A DNA stretch of 64,000 nucleotides, from assembly GCF_900110245.1 (NCBI RefSeq), contig NZ_FOCZ01000007.1, positions 124,001 to 188,000 of the forward strand, read 5' to 3'. Origin of the DNA: Niastella yeongjuensis. GTDB taxonomy: Bacteria > Bacteroidota > Bacteroidia > Chitinophagales > Chitinophagaceae. The stretch's first letter is position 1, and the number at the start of each line of letters is the position of its first letter. The notes under the pieces are model-generated. The model searched no databases and was not told the origin of the DNA. It worked only from the letters and a program-made list of their open reading frames with translations. Position numbers and translations under genes: made by a program. This document shows positions 1-10,444 of this stretch, piece after piece.

Positions 1-1274
1 ATCATCATGATCAGGAAGCTGGCGCCTTCATTGGTATGACGTCCTAAACCGGCAATAGCCAGCGTGAAGATACAGGGCCACAAGGTAGAGCAGAACAATC
101 CTACGCTGGTAAACGCATATACGCTTACCATACCATTGCTCAGCATACCAATGATGAGGGCGGTCATGCCACAGAGCGAAAAGATCAGCAACTGGCGGGC
201 AGGATTTCCCTTGCTCAGCAGATCGCCGATGATCAGGGCAACGATCACCGCAGCATAAATATAAAAAGGAGTAATATCGTGGTTAGCGATCTTATTGATC
301 AACAGGAAAACGCCAAATGCGAGGTACGGCATAATGAATCGCAGCACAGATTTAACCGAAGCACTAAAGCCAAAAGCGCCTACGGAAGACGTCCAGCGGC
401 CCATCATTAAACTGGCCCAGTACAACGAAACAAACGGGGCAATTTTTTCAGTAGGGAACGGCAAACCGTTTTCTTTTACGTGCTCGCTCATGAACTGAGG
501 CAGGTTACTGGCCGTGGCCACTTCTACACCCACATAAATAAAAATGCCGATCATGCCCAGCCAAAGCTGCGAATATTTTAACGCACTGCTTTTTACCGCG
601 GGGGTAAAAGCCAGTGGATCCGATTCAACTTCCTCATCGTGTTTGATCTGATTAGGAATAGGAGAGAATTTAAATATGACGGCAACCAGAATGAAGGCAG
701 CACCCAGTACGAGGTAAGGTACTTTTACCGCGCCAATATCAGCTACTTTGGAACCTTCGGTCACGGAACCAAAAATGGCCAGACTAACCACCACTGGGCC
801 CAATGTAGTACCCAGGTTATTGATACCGCCTGCCATGCTTAAACGCTGTGAGCCGGTTTTAGGATCACCCATTACAATGGCCAGCGGGTTGGCAGCTGTT
901 TGCTGCAGGGAAAAACCAAGTCCAACAATGAAAAGACCAGAGATCATTATGAAGAACGACTCGCTTTGGGCAGCGGGATAAAACAACAGCGTACCAAGGG
1001 CGGAGATCACCAGGCCCAACGCAATACCGTTCTTATAACCAATTTTATTTAAGATATCACCACCGGTTGCTTTACTAACCAGGTAGTAAATAACAGAACC
1101 TACAGTATAAGCTACATAAAAGGCAAAGGAGATCATCTGGGATTGCCAGGGCTCCAGGTGTAATTTTTCCCGGAAAACGGGGATCAGGATGTCGTTACTG
1201 GCAGCAACGAATCCCCAGAAAAAGAAAACAGAAACAAGTACGGCAAATTGCGACCATTTGGTTTGTTGACTCAT
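1..1274 (-). CDS. FucP-type sugar:H+ symporter (MFS), 3' end outside window
   Basis: Major facilitator transporter for a hexose or fucose. The start at 1274 (MSQQTKWSQFAVLVSVFFFW) is followed by an FFFWGF...NDILIP signature typical of the L-fucose/glucose-galactose permease family, then a run of hydrophobic membrane segments with a polar central loop rich in acidic residues (about residues 205-220). At least 424 codons are present and the frame is still open at position 1, so the C-terminus lies outside. It is divergent from glgA with a 313-nt gap. The substrate cannot be read from the sequence; linkage to glycogen and starch genes makes a hexose plausible (inference). Confidence 0.85.
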   Translation of the reverse strand, partial: MSQQTKWSQFAVLVSVFFFWGFVAASNDILIPVFREKLHLEPWQSQMISFAFYVAYTVGSVIYYLVSKATGGDILNKIGYKNGIALGLVISALGTLLFYPAAQSESFFIMISGLFIVGLGFSLQQTAANPLAIVMGDPKTGSQRLSMAGGINNLGTTLGPVVVSLAIFGSVTEGSKVADIGAVKVPYLVLGAAFILVAVIFKFSPIPNQIKHDEEVESDPLAFTPAVKSSALKYSQLWLGMIGIFIYVGVEVATASNLPQFMSEHVKENGLPFPTEKIAPFVSLYWASLMMGRWTSSVGAFGFSASVKSVLRFIMPYLAFGVFLLINKIANHDITPFYIYAAVIVALIIGDLLSKGNPARQLLIFSLCGMTALIIGMLSNGMVSVYAFTSVGLFCSTLWPCIFTLAIAGLGRHTNEGASFLIMM

Positions 1275-1587
1275 TGAAAGGTTGGTTTTTAGTCAAAAGA
1301 TGATTTAAAAATAACAAGTTTTTGCCACAGGCTTCCCCCCAATTACCCCGGGGACCGGCTGCACAAAATCAATTACCTTTTTAAGCGTTTTTCAAAAGCA
1401 ATTGCCAAGATACCGCTTTAGCCGCATCGGGCATGAAAATTTCTGTTGCCGGAACCGGTATCAGTCTATAAAAAGAATCATATAAGCAATGTTTTGTAAT
1501 CATTTTTTATAGAACTGCATCATTCAATCAAAATCCTTCCTATATTGAACGCACATTTCCTTTTTACTATTAACCCGACATTTAAGA
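1275..1587. other. Divergent intergenic region, transporter / glgA
   Basis: 313-nt gap between two divergent starts, so it must hold promoters for both. I see no convincing hairpin, repeat or open frame. A TATATTGAAC stretch near 1542 resembles a weak Bacteroidota -7 element for glgA, but I do not rely on it. Confidence 0.4.
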
Positions 1588-3009
1588 ATGGATATTTTAC
1601 ACGTAAGCGCGGAATGTTACCCTGTTGCTAAGGCTGGTGGTTTGGGAGATGTGGTAGGGGCCTTACCAAAATACATGAATGACCTGGGGCACACGGCCCG
1701 GGTGGTTATGCCCATGTACCGTACCAAATTTCTATATGCCAATGAATGGCAGGTGGTGCACAAAGCCAGCACCAACATGGGCAACTGGTGGTTTGAATTT
1801 ACGATCATCAAGGAAAAGACCAATAAACTGGGTTTTGAACTGTACCTGGTTGACGTGAATGGGTTGCTCGACCGCGAAAAAGTGTATGGCTACAACGACG
1901 ACAACGAACGTTTCACCGCTTTTCAGATCTGCGTGCTCGACTGGGTGAATACCTGGGCTAAAAAGCCCGACATCCTGCATGTGCACGATCACCATACCGG
2001 GTTGATCCCCTTTATGACAAAAAATTGTCTGAAATACCGGGGGCTCTCCACTGTAAAAACAGTATTGACCATTCACAATGCCCAGTACCAGGGCTGGATG
2101 CCCTGGAGCAAAAGCATCCTCATTCCCCAATGGGATATGTGGAAGTGGGGAATGCTGGACTGGAACAATACCATCAACCCACTGGCCAGCGCTATCAAAT
2201 GCGCCGATAAAGTAACTACTGTAAGCCCCAGTTACCTGCAGGAGCTGAAATGGATGAGTGCAGGGCTGGAAGCGCTGTTCGAATATGAAAAAGGGAAATG
2301 TGTGGGGATCCTGAATGGCATCGATGCGAAGGTATGGGACCCGGAAACGGATGAATATTTACAACATCATTTTACAGAGCACGATTACGAAGCCGGTAAG
2401 GCAAAAAATAAAATGCTGTTGTGCGATCAGTTTGGCCTCGACTATGATAAACCTCTGATAGGTTTCATAGGCCGCCTCGTAGGCGAAAAGGGCGCCGATC
2501 TGTTACCCCAGGTCATCAGCGATTCGTTTTATTTTGTTGGCCGCCGGATGAACTTCCTCGTATTGGGAAGCGGTTTCCCCGAAGTGGAAGCCCGGTTATC
2601 AGCGCTAAAACCATTATCGCAATCTGATTATAACGTATACATCGGTTATAACGAAGGGTTAAGTCATACCATGTATGCCGGGCTTGATTTTTTGTTGATG
2701 CCTTCACGCGTAGAACCCTGTGGACTGAACCAAATGTACTCCATGCGATATGGCACCGTGCCTATGGTACGCCGCACCGGCGGGTTAAAAGATACCGTTA
2801 TCGATTTTGGTGACGTGAATGGATACGGTATTTGTTATAACCATGCCAGTGTACCCGATATTACCCATGCGGTATGGCGTGCTGCCGAAGTATACCACGA
2901 TAAAGAACGGATGAAAACGATCAGGCAGAAAATGATGAACCTCGACTTCAGCTGGGAAAGCAGTGTGAAGCAGTATATACAACTTTATTCGTCGTTAGTA
3001 ACGCAATAA
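1588..3009 (+). CDS. glgA: Glycogen (starch) synthase, GT5
   Basis: Transfers glucose from ADP-glucose (possibly UDP-glucose) to the non-reducing end of an alpha-1,4-glucan in the cytoplasm. 473 residues, normal for GT5. The N-terminal KAGGLGDV motif (Lys15) is the sugar-nucleotide binding signature; the C-terminal Rossmann half has GRLVGEKGADLL, then EPCGLNQ with the conserved Glu and a TGGLKDTV loop. It starts at the ATG at 1588 and is followed 73 nt later by glgC, which supplies ADP-glucose, so the two are probably co-transcribed. glgB lies about 50 kb away at 52258, outside this operon. Confidence 0.96.
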   Translation: MDILHVSAECYPVAKAGGLGDVVGALPKYMNDLGHTARVVMPMYRTKFLYANEWQVVHKASTNMGNWWFEFTIIKEKTNKLGFELYLVDVNGLLDREKVYGYNDDNERFTAFQICVLDWVNTWAKKPDILHVHDHHTGLIPFMTKNCLKYRGLSTVKTVLTIHNAQYQGWMPWSKSILIPQWDMWKWGMLDWNNTINPLASAIKCADKVTTVSPSYLQELKWMSAGLEALFEYEKGKCVGILNGIDAKVWDPETDEYLQHHFTEHDYEAGKAKNKMLLCDQFGLDYDKPLIGFIGRLVGEKGADLLPQVISDSFYFVGRRMNFLVLGSGFPEVEARLSALKPLSQSDYNVYIGYNEGLSHTMYAGLDFLLMPSRVEPCGLNQMYSMRYGTVPMVRRTGGLKDTVIDFGDVNGYGICYNHASVPDITHAVWRAAEVYHDKERMKTIRQKMMNLDFSWESSVKQYIQLYSSLVTQ

Positions 3010-3082
3010 TTGTATAACTTTAAGAAGAGTAGAGTAGACTAGAACAAGGAATAAAAGAACAAGAAGGTTAAAATTTACAACC

Positions 3083-4357
3083 ATGAGCAAACAAGTGATT
3101 GCTGTCATCCTGGGCGGAGGAGCCGGTACACGACTTTATCCCCTTACTGCCAGCCGTTCGAAACCCGCAGTGCCTATCGCCGGAAAATATCGTTTGGTAG
3201 ATATACCTATTTCAAACTGTATCAACTCCGGTATCAACCGCATGTTTGTTTTAACGCAGTTCAACTCGGCATCGCTGAACAAACACATCAAGAACACGTA
3301 TCACTTCAGTATTTTCAGCAGTGCATTTGTTGACATTCTGGCCGCAGAGCAAACCCCCGATAATCCATCGTGGTACCAGGGTACAGCCGATGCCGTACGC
3401 AAATCATTACGTCACCTGAGCCAGCACGATTTTGAATACGTGCTAGTTCTTTCGGGCGATCAATTGTACCAGATGGACTTCCAGGACATGATCAACAAAC
3501 ACCGCGAATCGGGTGCCGCCATCTCGGTTGCCACCATTCCGGTTCATGCCAAGGAAGCCTCCGATTTCGGTATTCTGAAAGCCGACAAAGACGGCCACAT
3601 TACCTCATTCATCGAAAAACCCAAACAGGACCTGTTGCCCGACTGGAAAAGCGAAACCAGTCCTGAAATGCAAAAGCAGGGCAGGGTATACCTGGCATCC
3701 ATGGGTATCTATATCTTCAACCGTAAACTGATCTTTGATCAGTTAATGGAAGAACATAAAGGTGCTACCGACTTCGGTAAGGAAATTCTTCCCAAATCGA
3801 TCGGCGTGCACAAGATCATGAGCTATGAGTACGATGGATACTGGACCGATATCGGCCATATCTATTCCTTCTTTGAAGCCAACCTCGCACTCACCCAGGA
3901 TATTCCGCCATTCAATTTATTCGATAACAGGAACGCCGTATATACCCGTGCCCGCATGTTGCCGCCGGCTAAGATCAGCGGTACCACGCTCGAAAAAACC
4001 ATCATTGCTGAAGGCAGCATCATCAATGCAAGCCGCATTGAGAACAGCGTGATCGGTATCCGCAGCCGTATTGGACACGGTACTACCGTGGTGAGCAGTT
4101 ATGTGATGGGCTCCGATTACTTCGAGACCATTGAAGAAATGCAGCATTCCCTGGAAAGAGGGTTGCCGAAGCTGGGTATCGGCGAACGTTGTTACATCCG
4201 CAATGCCATCATCGATAAAAACTGCCGCATTGGTAACGATGTGCGCATCAATGGCAGCAATCACCTCGAAAATACTGATCACTCGTTATACACCATCAAA
4301 GACGGGATTGTCGTTGTGAAGAAAGGCTCTATATTGCCTGATGGGTTTGTGATATAA
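3083..4357 (+). CDS. glgC: Glucose-1-phosphate adenylyltransferase (ADP-glucose pyrophosphorylase)
   Basis: Makes ADP-glucose from ATP and glucose-1-phosphate, the committed step of bacterial glycogen synthesis. 424 residues. The N-terminal nucleotidyltransferase signature GGGAGTRLYPLT followed by SKPAVP, the GTADAVRK segment and SGDQLYQMDF are all present. The C-terminal third (from about residue 300) shows the I-x-x-x-V left-handed beta-helix pattern of the allosteric domain (IIAEGSIINASRIENSVIG). Located 73 nt after glgA in the same direction. A short weak hairpin follows the stop. Confidence 0.97.
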   Translation: MSKQVIAVILGGGAGTRLYPLTASRSKPAVPIAGKYRLVDIPISNCINSGINRMFVLTQFNSASLNKHIKNTYHFSIFSSAFVDILAAEQTPDNPSWYQGTADAVRKSLRHLSQHDFEYVLVLSGDQLYQMDFQDMINKHRESGAAISVATIPVHAKEASDFGILKADKDGHITSFIEKPKQDLLPDWKSETSPEMQKQGRVYLASMGIYIFNRKLIFDQLMEEHKGATDFGKEILPKSIGVHKIMSYEYDGYWTDIGHIYSFFEANLALTQDIPPFNLFDNRNAVYTRARMLPPAKISGTTLEKTIIAEGSIINASRIENSVIGIRSRIGHGTTVVSSYVMGSDYFETIEEMQHSLERGLPKLGIGERCYIRNAIIDKNCRIGNDVRINGSNHLENTDHSLYTIKDGIVVVKKGSILPDGFVI

Positions 4358-4390
4358 GCGACAAGCATAAGAGTAAGGGTGGATCATCTG

Positions 4391-4413
4391 TAAAGGGTGG
4401 TTCACCTTTTTTA
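4391..4413. terminator. Rho-independent terminator after glgC
   Basis: AAAGGGTG pairs with CACCTTTT (one G-U) around a 3-nt loop and runs into a T-tract. It lies between the convergent glgC and the ABC permease gene. Further right, 4420-4492 contains inverted GGCAATGGG / CCCATTGC words that recur in the heptamer repeat family elsewhere in the window. Confidence 0.6.
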
Positions 4414-4495
4414 TTGTTGGTAGGCAATGGGAATACACCTCTGCGCAATAATCCGCGTCGCGGCCCATTGCTTATTCACCATTGCCCATTTCCTT

Positions 4496-6850
4496 TCATT
4501 CCGTTTTCAAACTTTTCACCGGTTTCATCATCGCGGCTTTAATGGCCTGAAAGCTTACCGTTAGCAGTGTGATCAGTAAGGCGCCAAGCGCGGTCGCTAC
4601 AAAGATCCACCACGAAATTTCGATCCGGTACTGGTAATCCTGTAACCAGTTATGCATAGCGTACCAGGCAATCGGTATCGCGATCAATAAAGAGATAGTT
4701 ACCAGCAGGGTAAATTCCTTCGATAACAAATGCCATAAATTAAATAGGGAGGCGCCCAACACTTTACGGACACCAATCTCCTTGGTGCGTTGTTCGGTTA
4801 TAAAAGAGGCCAGTCCGAATAAACCCAAACAGGAGATAAAGATGGCGAGGCTGGCAAAGAAGGTAGCGAGGTTGCCTATGCGCGTTTCATTCGAAAACTT
4901 TTGAGCATACTCGTTGTCGACAAATTTGTATTCGAACGGGTTGCCCGCATTATACTTTTTAAACACCGGTTCTATTTTCGCCAATGCCTGATGAATGGGG
5001 GTGCCCGGTTTTATTCTTATAGTAATAATGCCCAGATAACCATCGAGGAAGAAAATGGCTGGCGGAACGGGTTCATAAGGCGATTGGGTAACCATATTAT
5101 CAACAACGCCCACCACGGTATAATTTTTATCGCCGTATTGAATGATCTCTCCCACAATATTTTTTAACCCGGTTGTTTGTGCCCCGGCTTCATTTAATAC
5201 AACAGATCCCGAATCGGTAGGAACATCCGAATAAAAATCACGTCCTTCTTTTATGTGCCAGTTAATGGTTTTACCAAAATCAGGCGATACGGTTACTGTT
5301 CTGTAAAATACTACCTGGGCGGGATCTTTTCCGCGCCAGTTGATGCCGTTATTATTGGGGAAATAAGTAGCAGAATGGCTTGAGCGGGCCATTTGTTCTA
5401 CCACACCCGATTGCAGCAGATCTGTACGTATGGCGTTATAATTCTTCCGCAGTTCCGGTGTTTTCATGTTAACGGTGATCAGTCCGGCGCGGTTATACCC
5501 AACAGGTCTGTCTTTGGCATGATTGATCTGCAGAAAAACAACAATGGTGCAAATGATCAGTGTTACCGAAACGGTGAATTGAACTACCACCAGTATTTTG
5601 CGGGGCATACTGGCAAAGCGTCCCGTTTGTATAACCCCTTTCAACACTTTTACAGGTTTGAAACGGGACAAATAAAAAGCCGGGTAACTGCCGGCAATCA
5701 GTCCGGTAAACAAAATAAAGCACAATGCCAGTGACCAGAAGACGGGGTTCGTCCACCGCATGGGGATCTCTTTATCGGCCAGGTTATTAAAGAATGGCAG
5801 CGACAATTGTACCAGCATGATCGCCAGGAAAAACGCCAGGCAAACAACGATCATCGATTCGCCCAGGAATTGGGTGATCAATTGTATGCGCAGCGATCCG
5901 ATTGTTTTTCGAATGCCTACCTCGCGGGCGCGCACAGTGCTTCTGGCGGTAGAAAGGTTCATGAAGTTGATACAGGCAAGCAGTAATACAAACACGCCCA
6001 CAATACCAAACAACCATACAAAATCAATGCGGCCGCCCACCGCTTTACCCTGTTTGAATTCAGTATATAAATGAAGTTTATCAAACGGGTGCAGCATGAT
6101 CTCTTCTTTGAATGCTTTTATATACGGTGTGGGAATGGCTTTTATCTTTTCATTTAAGGCAGGGAGATCAACCTTGTCGTTCAATTGTATAAATAACTGG
6201 CCGCAGTGGTTATTCCAGGAGGTTTGTTTGTTTAACCAGTTTGCTTTGTTCTCCCAGGGCAAAAGCACCTGAACATTGTAAAAGTTGGTGTTGCGGGGCA
6301 GGTCTTCAAACACCCCGGCCACCTTCAGATCGAACTGGTTGTTTAGTCTTATGATCCTATTCAACGGATCGTTGCCGGCAAAAACAGCATTGGCCAACGA
6401 TTGGGAAATGAGTACCGAAGAAGGGTCTTGTAAAGCCTGTGCGTTACCACGAACCAGAGAATAGGTGAACATACCGGGAAAATCAGGTTGCACCCACATC
6501 CCTTTGCGATCGAATTTTTTATCACCAGCCTCCACTAAAAAATCGTTTTCCCAACTGGCCAGGGATACATATTTGAGATCCTGTCCATATTTTGAACGCA
6601 ATGCTTCGCCCACTGGCATTGCTAAGGAATTGTCGGTATAGGTTTCGCCCTTATCGGTTTGGTTACACAGCACCTGTGCCAGCCGGTCATGGTTGCGAAA
6701 ATGCCTGTCGAACGACACTTCATCCCAGATCCATAAACCTACCAGCAGAGCTACTGCCATTCCGGTTGCCAGCCCGGTGATGTTGATAAAGGAATGCAAC
6801 TTGTTTTTAAGCAGGTTACGCCAGGCGATTTTTAGATAGCTTTTAAACAT
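4496..6850 (-). CDS. ABC transporter permease, MacB/FtsX type
   Basis: 784-residue inner-membrane permease. I start at 6850 ([20 protein letters not shown]), the standard N-terminus of this Bacteroidota family; the open frame extends to 7102, but the extra 84 codons are partly repeat-encoded (LPSALC-type peptide) and not believable. Order: TM1 (about residues 20-40), periplasmic MacB_PCD domain, three TM segments with the FtsX core (about 280-420), a second periplasmic domain, and a second FtsX core ending in [21 protein letters not shown]. The C-terminal [16 protein letters not shown] loop is characteristic. No ATPase gene is adjacent, as is common for these permeases. Substrate unknown; export of peptides or lipoprotein-related cargo is possible. 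Confidence 0.9.
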   Translation of the reverse strand: MFKSYLKIAWRNLLKNKLHSFINITGLATGMAVALLVGLWIWDEVSFDRHFRNHDRLAQVLCNQTDKGETYTDNSLAMPVGEALRSKYGQDLKYVSLASWENDFLVEAGDKKFDRKGMWVQPDFPGMFTYSLVRGNAQALQDPSSVLISQSLANAVFAGNDPLNRIIRLNNQFDLKVAGVFEDLPRNTNFYNVQVLLPWENKANWLNKQTSWNNHCGQLFIQLNDKVDLPALNEKIKAIPTPYIKAFKEEIMLHPFDKLHLYTEFKQGKAVGGRIDFVWLFGIVGVFVLLLACINFMNLSTARSTVRAREVGIRKTIGSLRIQLITQFLGESMIVVCLAFFLAIMLVQLSLPFFNNLADKEIPMRWTNPVFWSLALCFILFTGLIAGSYPAFYLSRFKPVKVLKGVIQTGRFASMPRKILVVVQFTVSVTLIICTIVVFLQINHAKDRPVGYNRAGLITVNMKTPELRKNYNAIRTDLLQSGVVEQMARSSHSATYFPNNNGINWRGKDPAQVVFYRTVTVSPDFGKTINWHIKEGRDFYSDVPTDSGSVVLNEAGAQTTGLKNIVGEIIQYGDKNYTVVGVVDNMVTQSPYEPVPPAIFFLDGYLGIITIRIKPGTPIHQALAKIEPVFKKYNAGNPFEYKFVDNEYAQKFSNETRIGNLATFFASLAIFISCLGLFGLASFITEQRTKEIGVRKVLGASLFNLWHLLSKEFTLLVTISLLIAIPIAWYAMHNWLQDYQYRIEISWWIFVATALGALLITLLTVSFQAIKAAMMKPVKSLKTE

Positions 6851-6978
6851 GGGATGCGTTTTGGTGTGACGTATAACCAGTACCATAAAAATGCCGGAAG
6901 CTATAAGGGTAATTATCAGTAGTATACAATTATTCTGATGTATGAAACTGTTCGGTTTCGATACGGACACTGTACGGA

Positions 6979-7090
6979 AAGGCAGAAGGCAGAGTGCAGA
7001 AGGCAGAGTGCAGAAGGCAGAGTGCAGAGGGCAGAGGGCAGAGGGCAGAGGGCAGAAGGCAGAGGGCAGAAGGCAGAGGGCAGAAGGCAG
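6979..7090. repeat. Heptamer minisatellite, 16 units
   Basis: Sixteen uninterrupted 7-bp units of the form A(A/G)(G/T)GCAG: AAGGCAG, AGTGCAG and AGGGCAG variants, the first part alternating AAGGCAG/AGTGCAG. It sits between the divergent permease and transporter genes. Related heptamers recur near 55.3, 57.4, 57.6, 58.5, 59.1, 61.1 and 61.35 kb. Confidence 0.95.
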
Positions 7091-7099
7091 AGAGGGTAT

Positions 7100-7137
7100 C
7101 AACTTGTCAACTGATCAACTTGTGAACTTGTCAACTT
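7100..7137. repeat. Octamer tandem repeat
   Basis: Directly after the heptamer array: CAACTTGT, CAACTGAT, CAACTTGT, GAACTTGT, CAACTT, that is 4.75 units of 8 bp. It ends about 37 nt before the ATG of the next transporter gene and so overlaps its promoter region or leader. Confidence 0.9.
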
Positions 7138-7174
7138 ACTTTTCGTATCTTACACGTACTCAAAGCGATTGCAT

Positions 7175-8542
7175 ATGGAACCATCCCCGATAGTATTGGA
7201 TACCGAAACGGCCATTCAGTCAAAACCCCATTTTAACTTCTGGCAGATCTGGAATATGTGTTTCGGTTTCTTTGGAATACAGTTTGGCTGGTCGTTACAA
7301 ATGAACAACATGAGCGCTATTTATGAATACCTGGGCGCATCGGCCGAACAAATACCCGGACTGTGGCTGGCAGCACCCATGACCGGCCTGTTGGTACAAC
7401 CGATTATCGGCTATCTCAGCGACCGTACCTGGCACCCCACCTGGGGCCGCAGAAGACCTTTCTTTTTGATCGGCGCCATCCTGAGTTCACTTGCTTTATT
7501 TATCATGCCCAACGCTTCTGCCATCTGGATGGCAGCGGGTACGCTGTGGATCCTTGACTCATGCATCAATGTTAGTATGGAACCATTCCGTGCCTTTGTA
7601 GCCGACAACCTCAATGAGCAGCAGCGTCCCTTTGGGTATTCAATGCAAAGCATGTTTATTGGGGCCGCCGCGTTTATCGCCGGGTTCTTACCCGGTATAT
7701 TGGTGAACTGGTTGGGTGTTTCTCGGGAGAAAACCGCGGGCGGCATTCCACAAAACATTATGTGGTCGTTTTATATAGGCGGCATTATGTTCCTCACAGC
7801 GGTATTGTATACCGTGTTCAAAAGCAAAGAATATCCACCCACCGATCCCAACTGGCGCGAACGGTTGAATGCAGAACATGGCGGCGGTTTTAGCGGCGCT
7901 GTAAAAGAGATCACGGCCTCTATTTTTCAAATGCCCGTCCAAATGAAAAGACTGGCGCTGGTTCAATTCCTTACCTGGCCCGGTTTGTTCCTGATGTGGT
8001 TTTACTATACTACCGGCGTGGCCCGCGATATTTTTAAAGGCGATCCTGCTACTTCAAATAACCTTTACACGCAGGGGATAGAACACGCCAATGCCACTTC
8101 CTCCATTTTAAATCTCGTTACCTTTTTGTTTTCCCTCACATTGTCTTTTTGGGTAGCCAAACTGGGCAAAAAAATGACACATACTTTTTGTCTGCTCATT
8201 GGCGGCATTGGTTTATTCACCGTAAAATATATCAGCGACCCTTCTTTGTTATATGTATCCATGAGTATGGTGGGCATTGCCTGGGCCTCTATTTTGTCGA
8301 TGCCATACTCCATGCTGGCCGGACATTTACCTGAAAACAAGATCGGTATTTATATGGGCATCTTTAATTTCTTTATTGTATTGCCCGAGATCATTGCCTC
8401 GCTTTTTTTTGGAAAGATCATGGAAAACTTTCTGCACAACGACCGGCTGTTGGCGGTGCAGATCGGGGGCACCTTACTGATGGTGGCAGGAATTGTTTGT
8501 GCTTTAATTGTAAAAGAAAAAACTCACGATGATCTGCTGTAG
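7175..8542 (+). CDS. Sugar transporter of the MFS/GPH type (maltose/maltodextrin class)
   Basis: 455-residue multi-pass inner-membrane sugar:cation symporter. The ATG at 7175 (MEPSPIVL) is preferred over a TTG two codons earlier. About 12 hydrophobic segments are visible. GIQFGWSLQMNNMSAIYEYLG near the N-terminus and SDRTWHPTWGRRRPF after TM2/TM3 (cytoplasmic loop with RxGRR-like basic motif) match the family containing SLC45/sucrose and bacterial maltose carriers. The stop overlaps the start of the following amylase by 14 nt, so the pair is translationally linked: the amylase would supply maltose or short dextrins and this protein would import them (inference). Confidence 0.88.
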   Translation: MEPSPIVLDTETAIQSKPHFNFWQIWNMCFGFFGIQFGWSLQMNNMSAIYEYLGASAEQIPGLWLAAPMTGLLVQPIIGYLSDRTWHPTWGRRRPFFLIGAILSSLALFIMPNASAIWMAAGTLWILDSCINVSMEPFRAFVADNLNEQQRPFGYSMQSMFIGAAAFIAGFLPGILVNWLGVSREKTAGGIPQNIMWSFYIGGIMFLTAVLYTVFKSKEYPPTDPNWRERLNAEHGGGFSGAVKEITASIFQMPVQMKRLALVQFLTWPGLFLMWFYYTTGVARDIFKGDPATSNNLYTQGIEHANATSSILNLVTFLFSLTLSFWVAKLGKKMTHTFCLLIGGIGLFTVKYISDPSLLYVSMSMVGIAWASILSMPYSMLAGHLPENKIGIYMGIFNFFIVLPEIIASLFFGKIMENFLHNDRLLAVQIGGTLLMVAGIVCALIVKEKTHDDLL

Positions 8543-10394
8543 AAAATTATTGGTGCTTATAAGTTGTTGTTTATTGGTGTTGGAAACGTGGGCTGTTGAT
8601 AGTTTGAAAGTATATCCCACCCATTGGTGGACAGGCATGAAAAATACAAAGCTGCAATTGCTGGTGCATGCCACCAATATCAAATCGGCTGGCCGCGTTG
8701 CGCTGAAACCATATGCCGGGGTGAAAATGACCAGCGTAAGTACGTACGCCAATCCCAATTACCTTACTATTTATCTCGATATCGGCAAAACCACGGCGCC
8801 CGGGCTGCTTACCTTTACCTTCCATAATACTACTGCGGTTGTGGCGCAATTGACGTATAGCCTCCAGCCACGAAATACCCAAAACGGCAAAACCCGCATC
8901 AAAGGCATCAACAGTTCCGACCTCATATACCTGATTATGCCCGACCGCTTCAGCAATGGCGATACCTCCAATGATCGTATTGCGGGATTGAAAGACCAAA
9001 GCCTTGACCGGAGCAATTATTTTAAACGCCATGGCGGCGATCTGAAAGGCATTCAAAACTACCTTGGTTATCTACAGCAACTGGGCGTAACAGCCTTATG
9101 GCTGAATCCCGTACTGTTAAACGATATGCCCGATCGTACGGAACATGGTTATGCCTTTACCGATCACTATACCATCGATCCGCGGCTGGGTGGTGCCAGC
9201 GCCTATCGGGAACTGATTGACAGTTTGCACAAACGCGGTATGAAGATCATTCAGGATGCCGTATACAACCATGTAGGCATCGAACATTTTCTGTATCGCG
9301 ATCTGCCAGATAGCAGCTGGTTTCACTGGTGGCCCGTGTATACCAATACCACGTACAAAGACCAGGTGCTGATGGACCCGTATGCTGCTCAGATCGATAA
9401 AAAAAGAATGAGTAATGGCTGGTTCTCACCCGTAATGCCCGATCTGAACCAAAACAATCCGCAGGCGGCCAGCTTTCTTATTCAACATGCAATTTGGTGT
9501 ACCGAAGAATTCGGGCTCGATGGCTGGCGCATAGATACCTATGCCTACAACGACCTCGATTTTATGAACCGGTGCAATAAAGCCCTGCTCGATGAATACC
9601 CGCAATTACATCTGTTTGGCGAAACCTGGGTGCATGGCATTCCCAACCAGAGTTTTTTTGCCCGTAACAAATACGATATCCCGTATAAAAGCAACCTGCC
9701 GGGTGTAACCGATTTTCAACTCAATCTCTATGGCATTGTACCGGCATTGACCCAGGCAGTTGGCTGGACGGAAGGCGTGAACCGCCTGTACCTCACCACC
9801 ACCAATGATTTTGTATATGCCGATCCCGGGAAGAATGTGATCTTTCTCGACAACCACGATATCAGCCGTTTTTTCAGTGTAGTAGGCGAGGACATCGCCA
9901 AACAAAAAATGGGCATAGCCTGGCTGCTAACCTTCCGGGGCATTCCGCAGTTGTATTATGGCACAGAGATCCTGATGAAGAATTTTGCCGATCCCGATGG
10001 ATTGGTACGACTGGATTTTCCCGGTGGCTGGTCCGGCGATGCCGCTAATAAGTTTGAACCGGGCGGCAGAACACCCGCCGAAAATGATGTGTACAATTAT
10101 GTAAGAACGCTGGCCAATTATCGCAAAACATCCCCGGCATTAACAACAGGAAAACTGATGCAGTATGTGCCGGAAGACGGCGTGTACGTCTATTTCCGCT
10201 ATACCGCGGTACAAACCGTCATGTGTGTCATGAACCCTGCCGATCAGGTAAAGGAAATAGACATGCACCGGTTCGGGGAAAGAACAAAGCCATTTACCAA
10301 AGCCAGGAATATAATCGACGGCGTTACCGCAGACATTAATAACAAATTAAAAGTGCCAGCCAAAACACTATGGGTGGGTGAGTTGCTTCCCTGA
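8529..10394 (+). CDS. Exported GH13 alpha-amylase / neopullulanase-cyclomaltodextrinase (SusA-like)
   Basis: Hydrolyses alpha-1,4-linked glucans or cyclodextrins, probably in the periplasm. 621 residues. A signal peptide (MICCRKLLVLISCCLLVLETWA) is followed by an Ig-like N-terminal domain (about residues 25-120; cyclomaltodextrinase N-terminal type) and the GH13 barrel. Conserved regions: DAVYNHVG (I), GWRIDTYAYND with the nucleophile Asp (II), LFGETW with the acid/base Glu (III) and FLDNHD (IV). A C-terminal beta domain ends the chain. The start codon lies inside the preceding transporter gene (14-nt overlap). Cyclomaltodextrinase, neopullulanase and SusA cannot be told apart by reading. Confidence 0.93.
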   Translation: MICCRKLLVLISCCLLVLETWAVDSLKVYPTHWWTGMKNTKLQLLVHATNIKSAGRVALKPYAGVKMTSVSTYANPNYLTIYLDIGKTTAPGLLTFTFHNTTAVVAQLTYSLQPRNTQNGKTRIKGINSSDLIYLIMPDRFSNGDTSNDRIAGLKDQSLDRSNYFKRHGGDLKGIQNYLGYLQQLGVTALWLNPVLLNDMPDRTEHGYAFTDHYTIDPRLGGASAYRELIDSLHKRGMKIIQDAVYNHVGIEHFLYRDLPDSSWFHWWPVYTNTTYKDQVLMDPYAAQIDKKRMSNGWFSPVMPDLNQNNPQAASFLIQHAIWCTEEFGLDGWRIDTYAYNDLDFMNRCNKALLDEYPQLHLFGETWVHGIPNQSFFARNKYDIPYKSNLPGVTDFQLNLYGIVPALTQAVGWTEGVNRLYLTTTNDFVYADPGKNVIFLDNHDISRFFSVVGEDIAKQKMGIAWLLTFRGIPQLYYGTEILMKNFADPDGLVRLDFPGGWSGDAANKFEPGGRTPAENDVYNYVRTLANYRKTSPALTTGKLMQYVPEDGVYVYFRYTAVQTVMCVMNPADQVKEIDMHRFGERTKPFTKARNIIDGVTADINNKLKVPAKTLWVGELLP

Positions 10395-10444
10395 TCCTGA
10401 TAGTACAGGAAGGTGTACCATTCTAATTCCGCTATATTAGCCAC

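Noticed and set aside
6979-7090. CRISPR-like array
   Set aside because: Units are only 7 bp, contiguous with no spacers, and no cas genes are nearby; it is a minisatellite.
6851-7102. 84-codon N-terminal extension of the ABC permease (LPSALC-type peptide)
   Set aside because: It translates the heptamer array and lacks any domain; the family's standard start [10 protein letters not shown] is at 6850.
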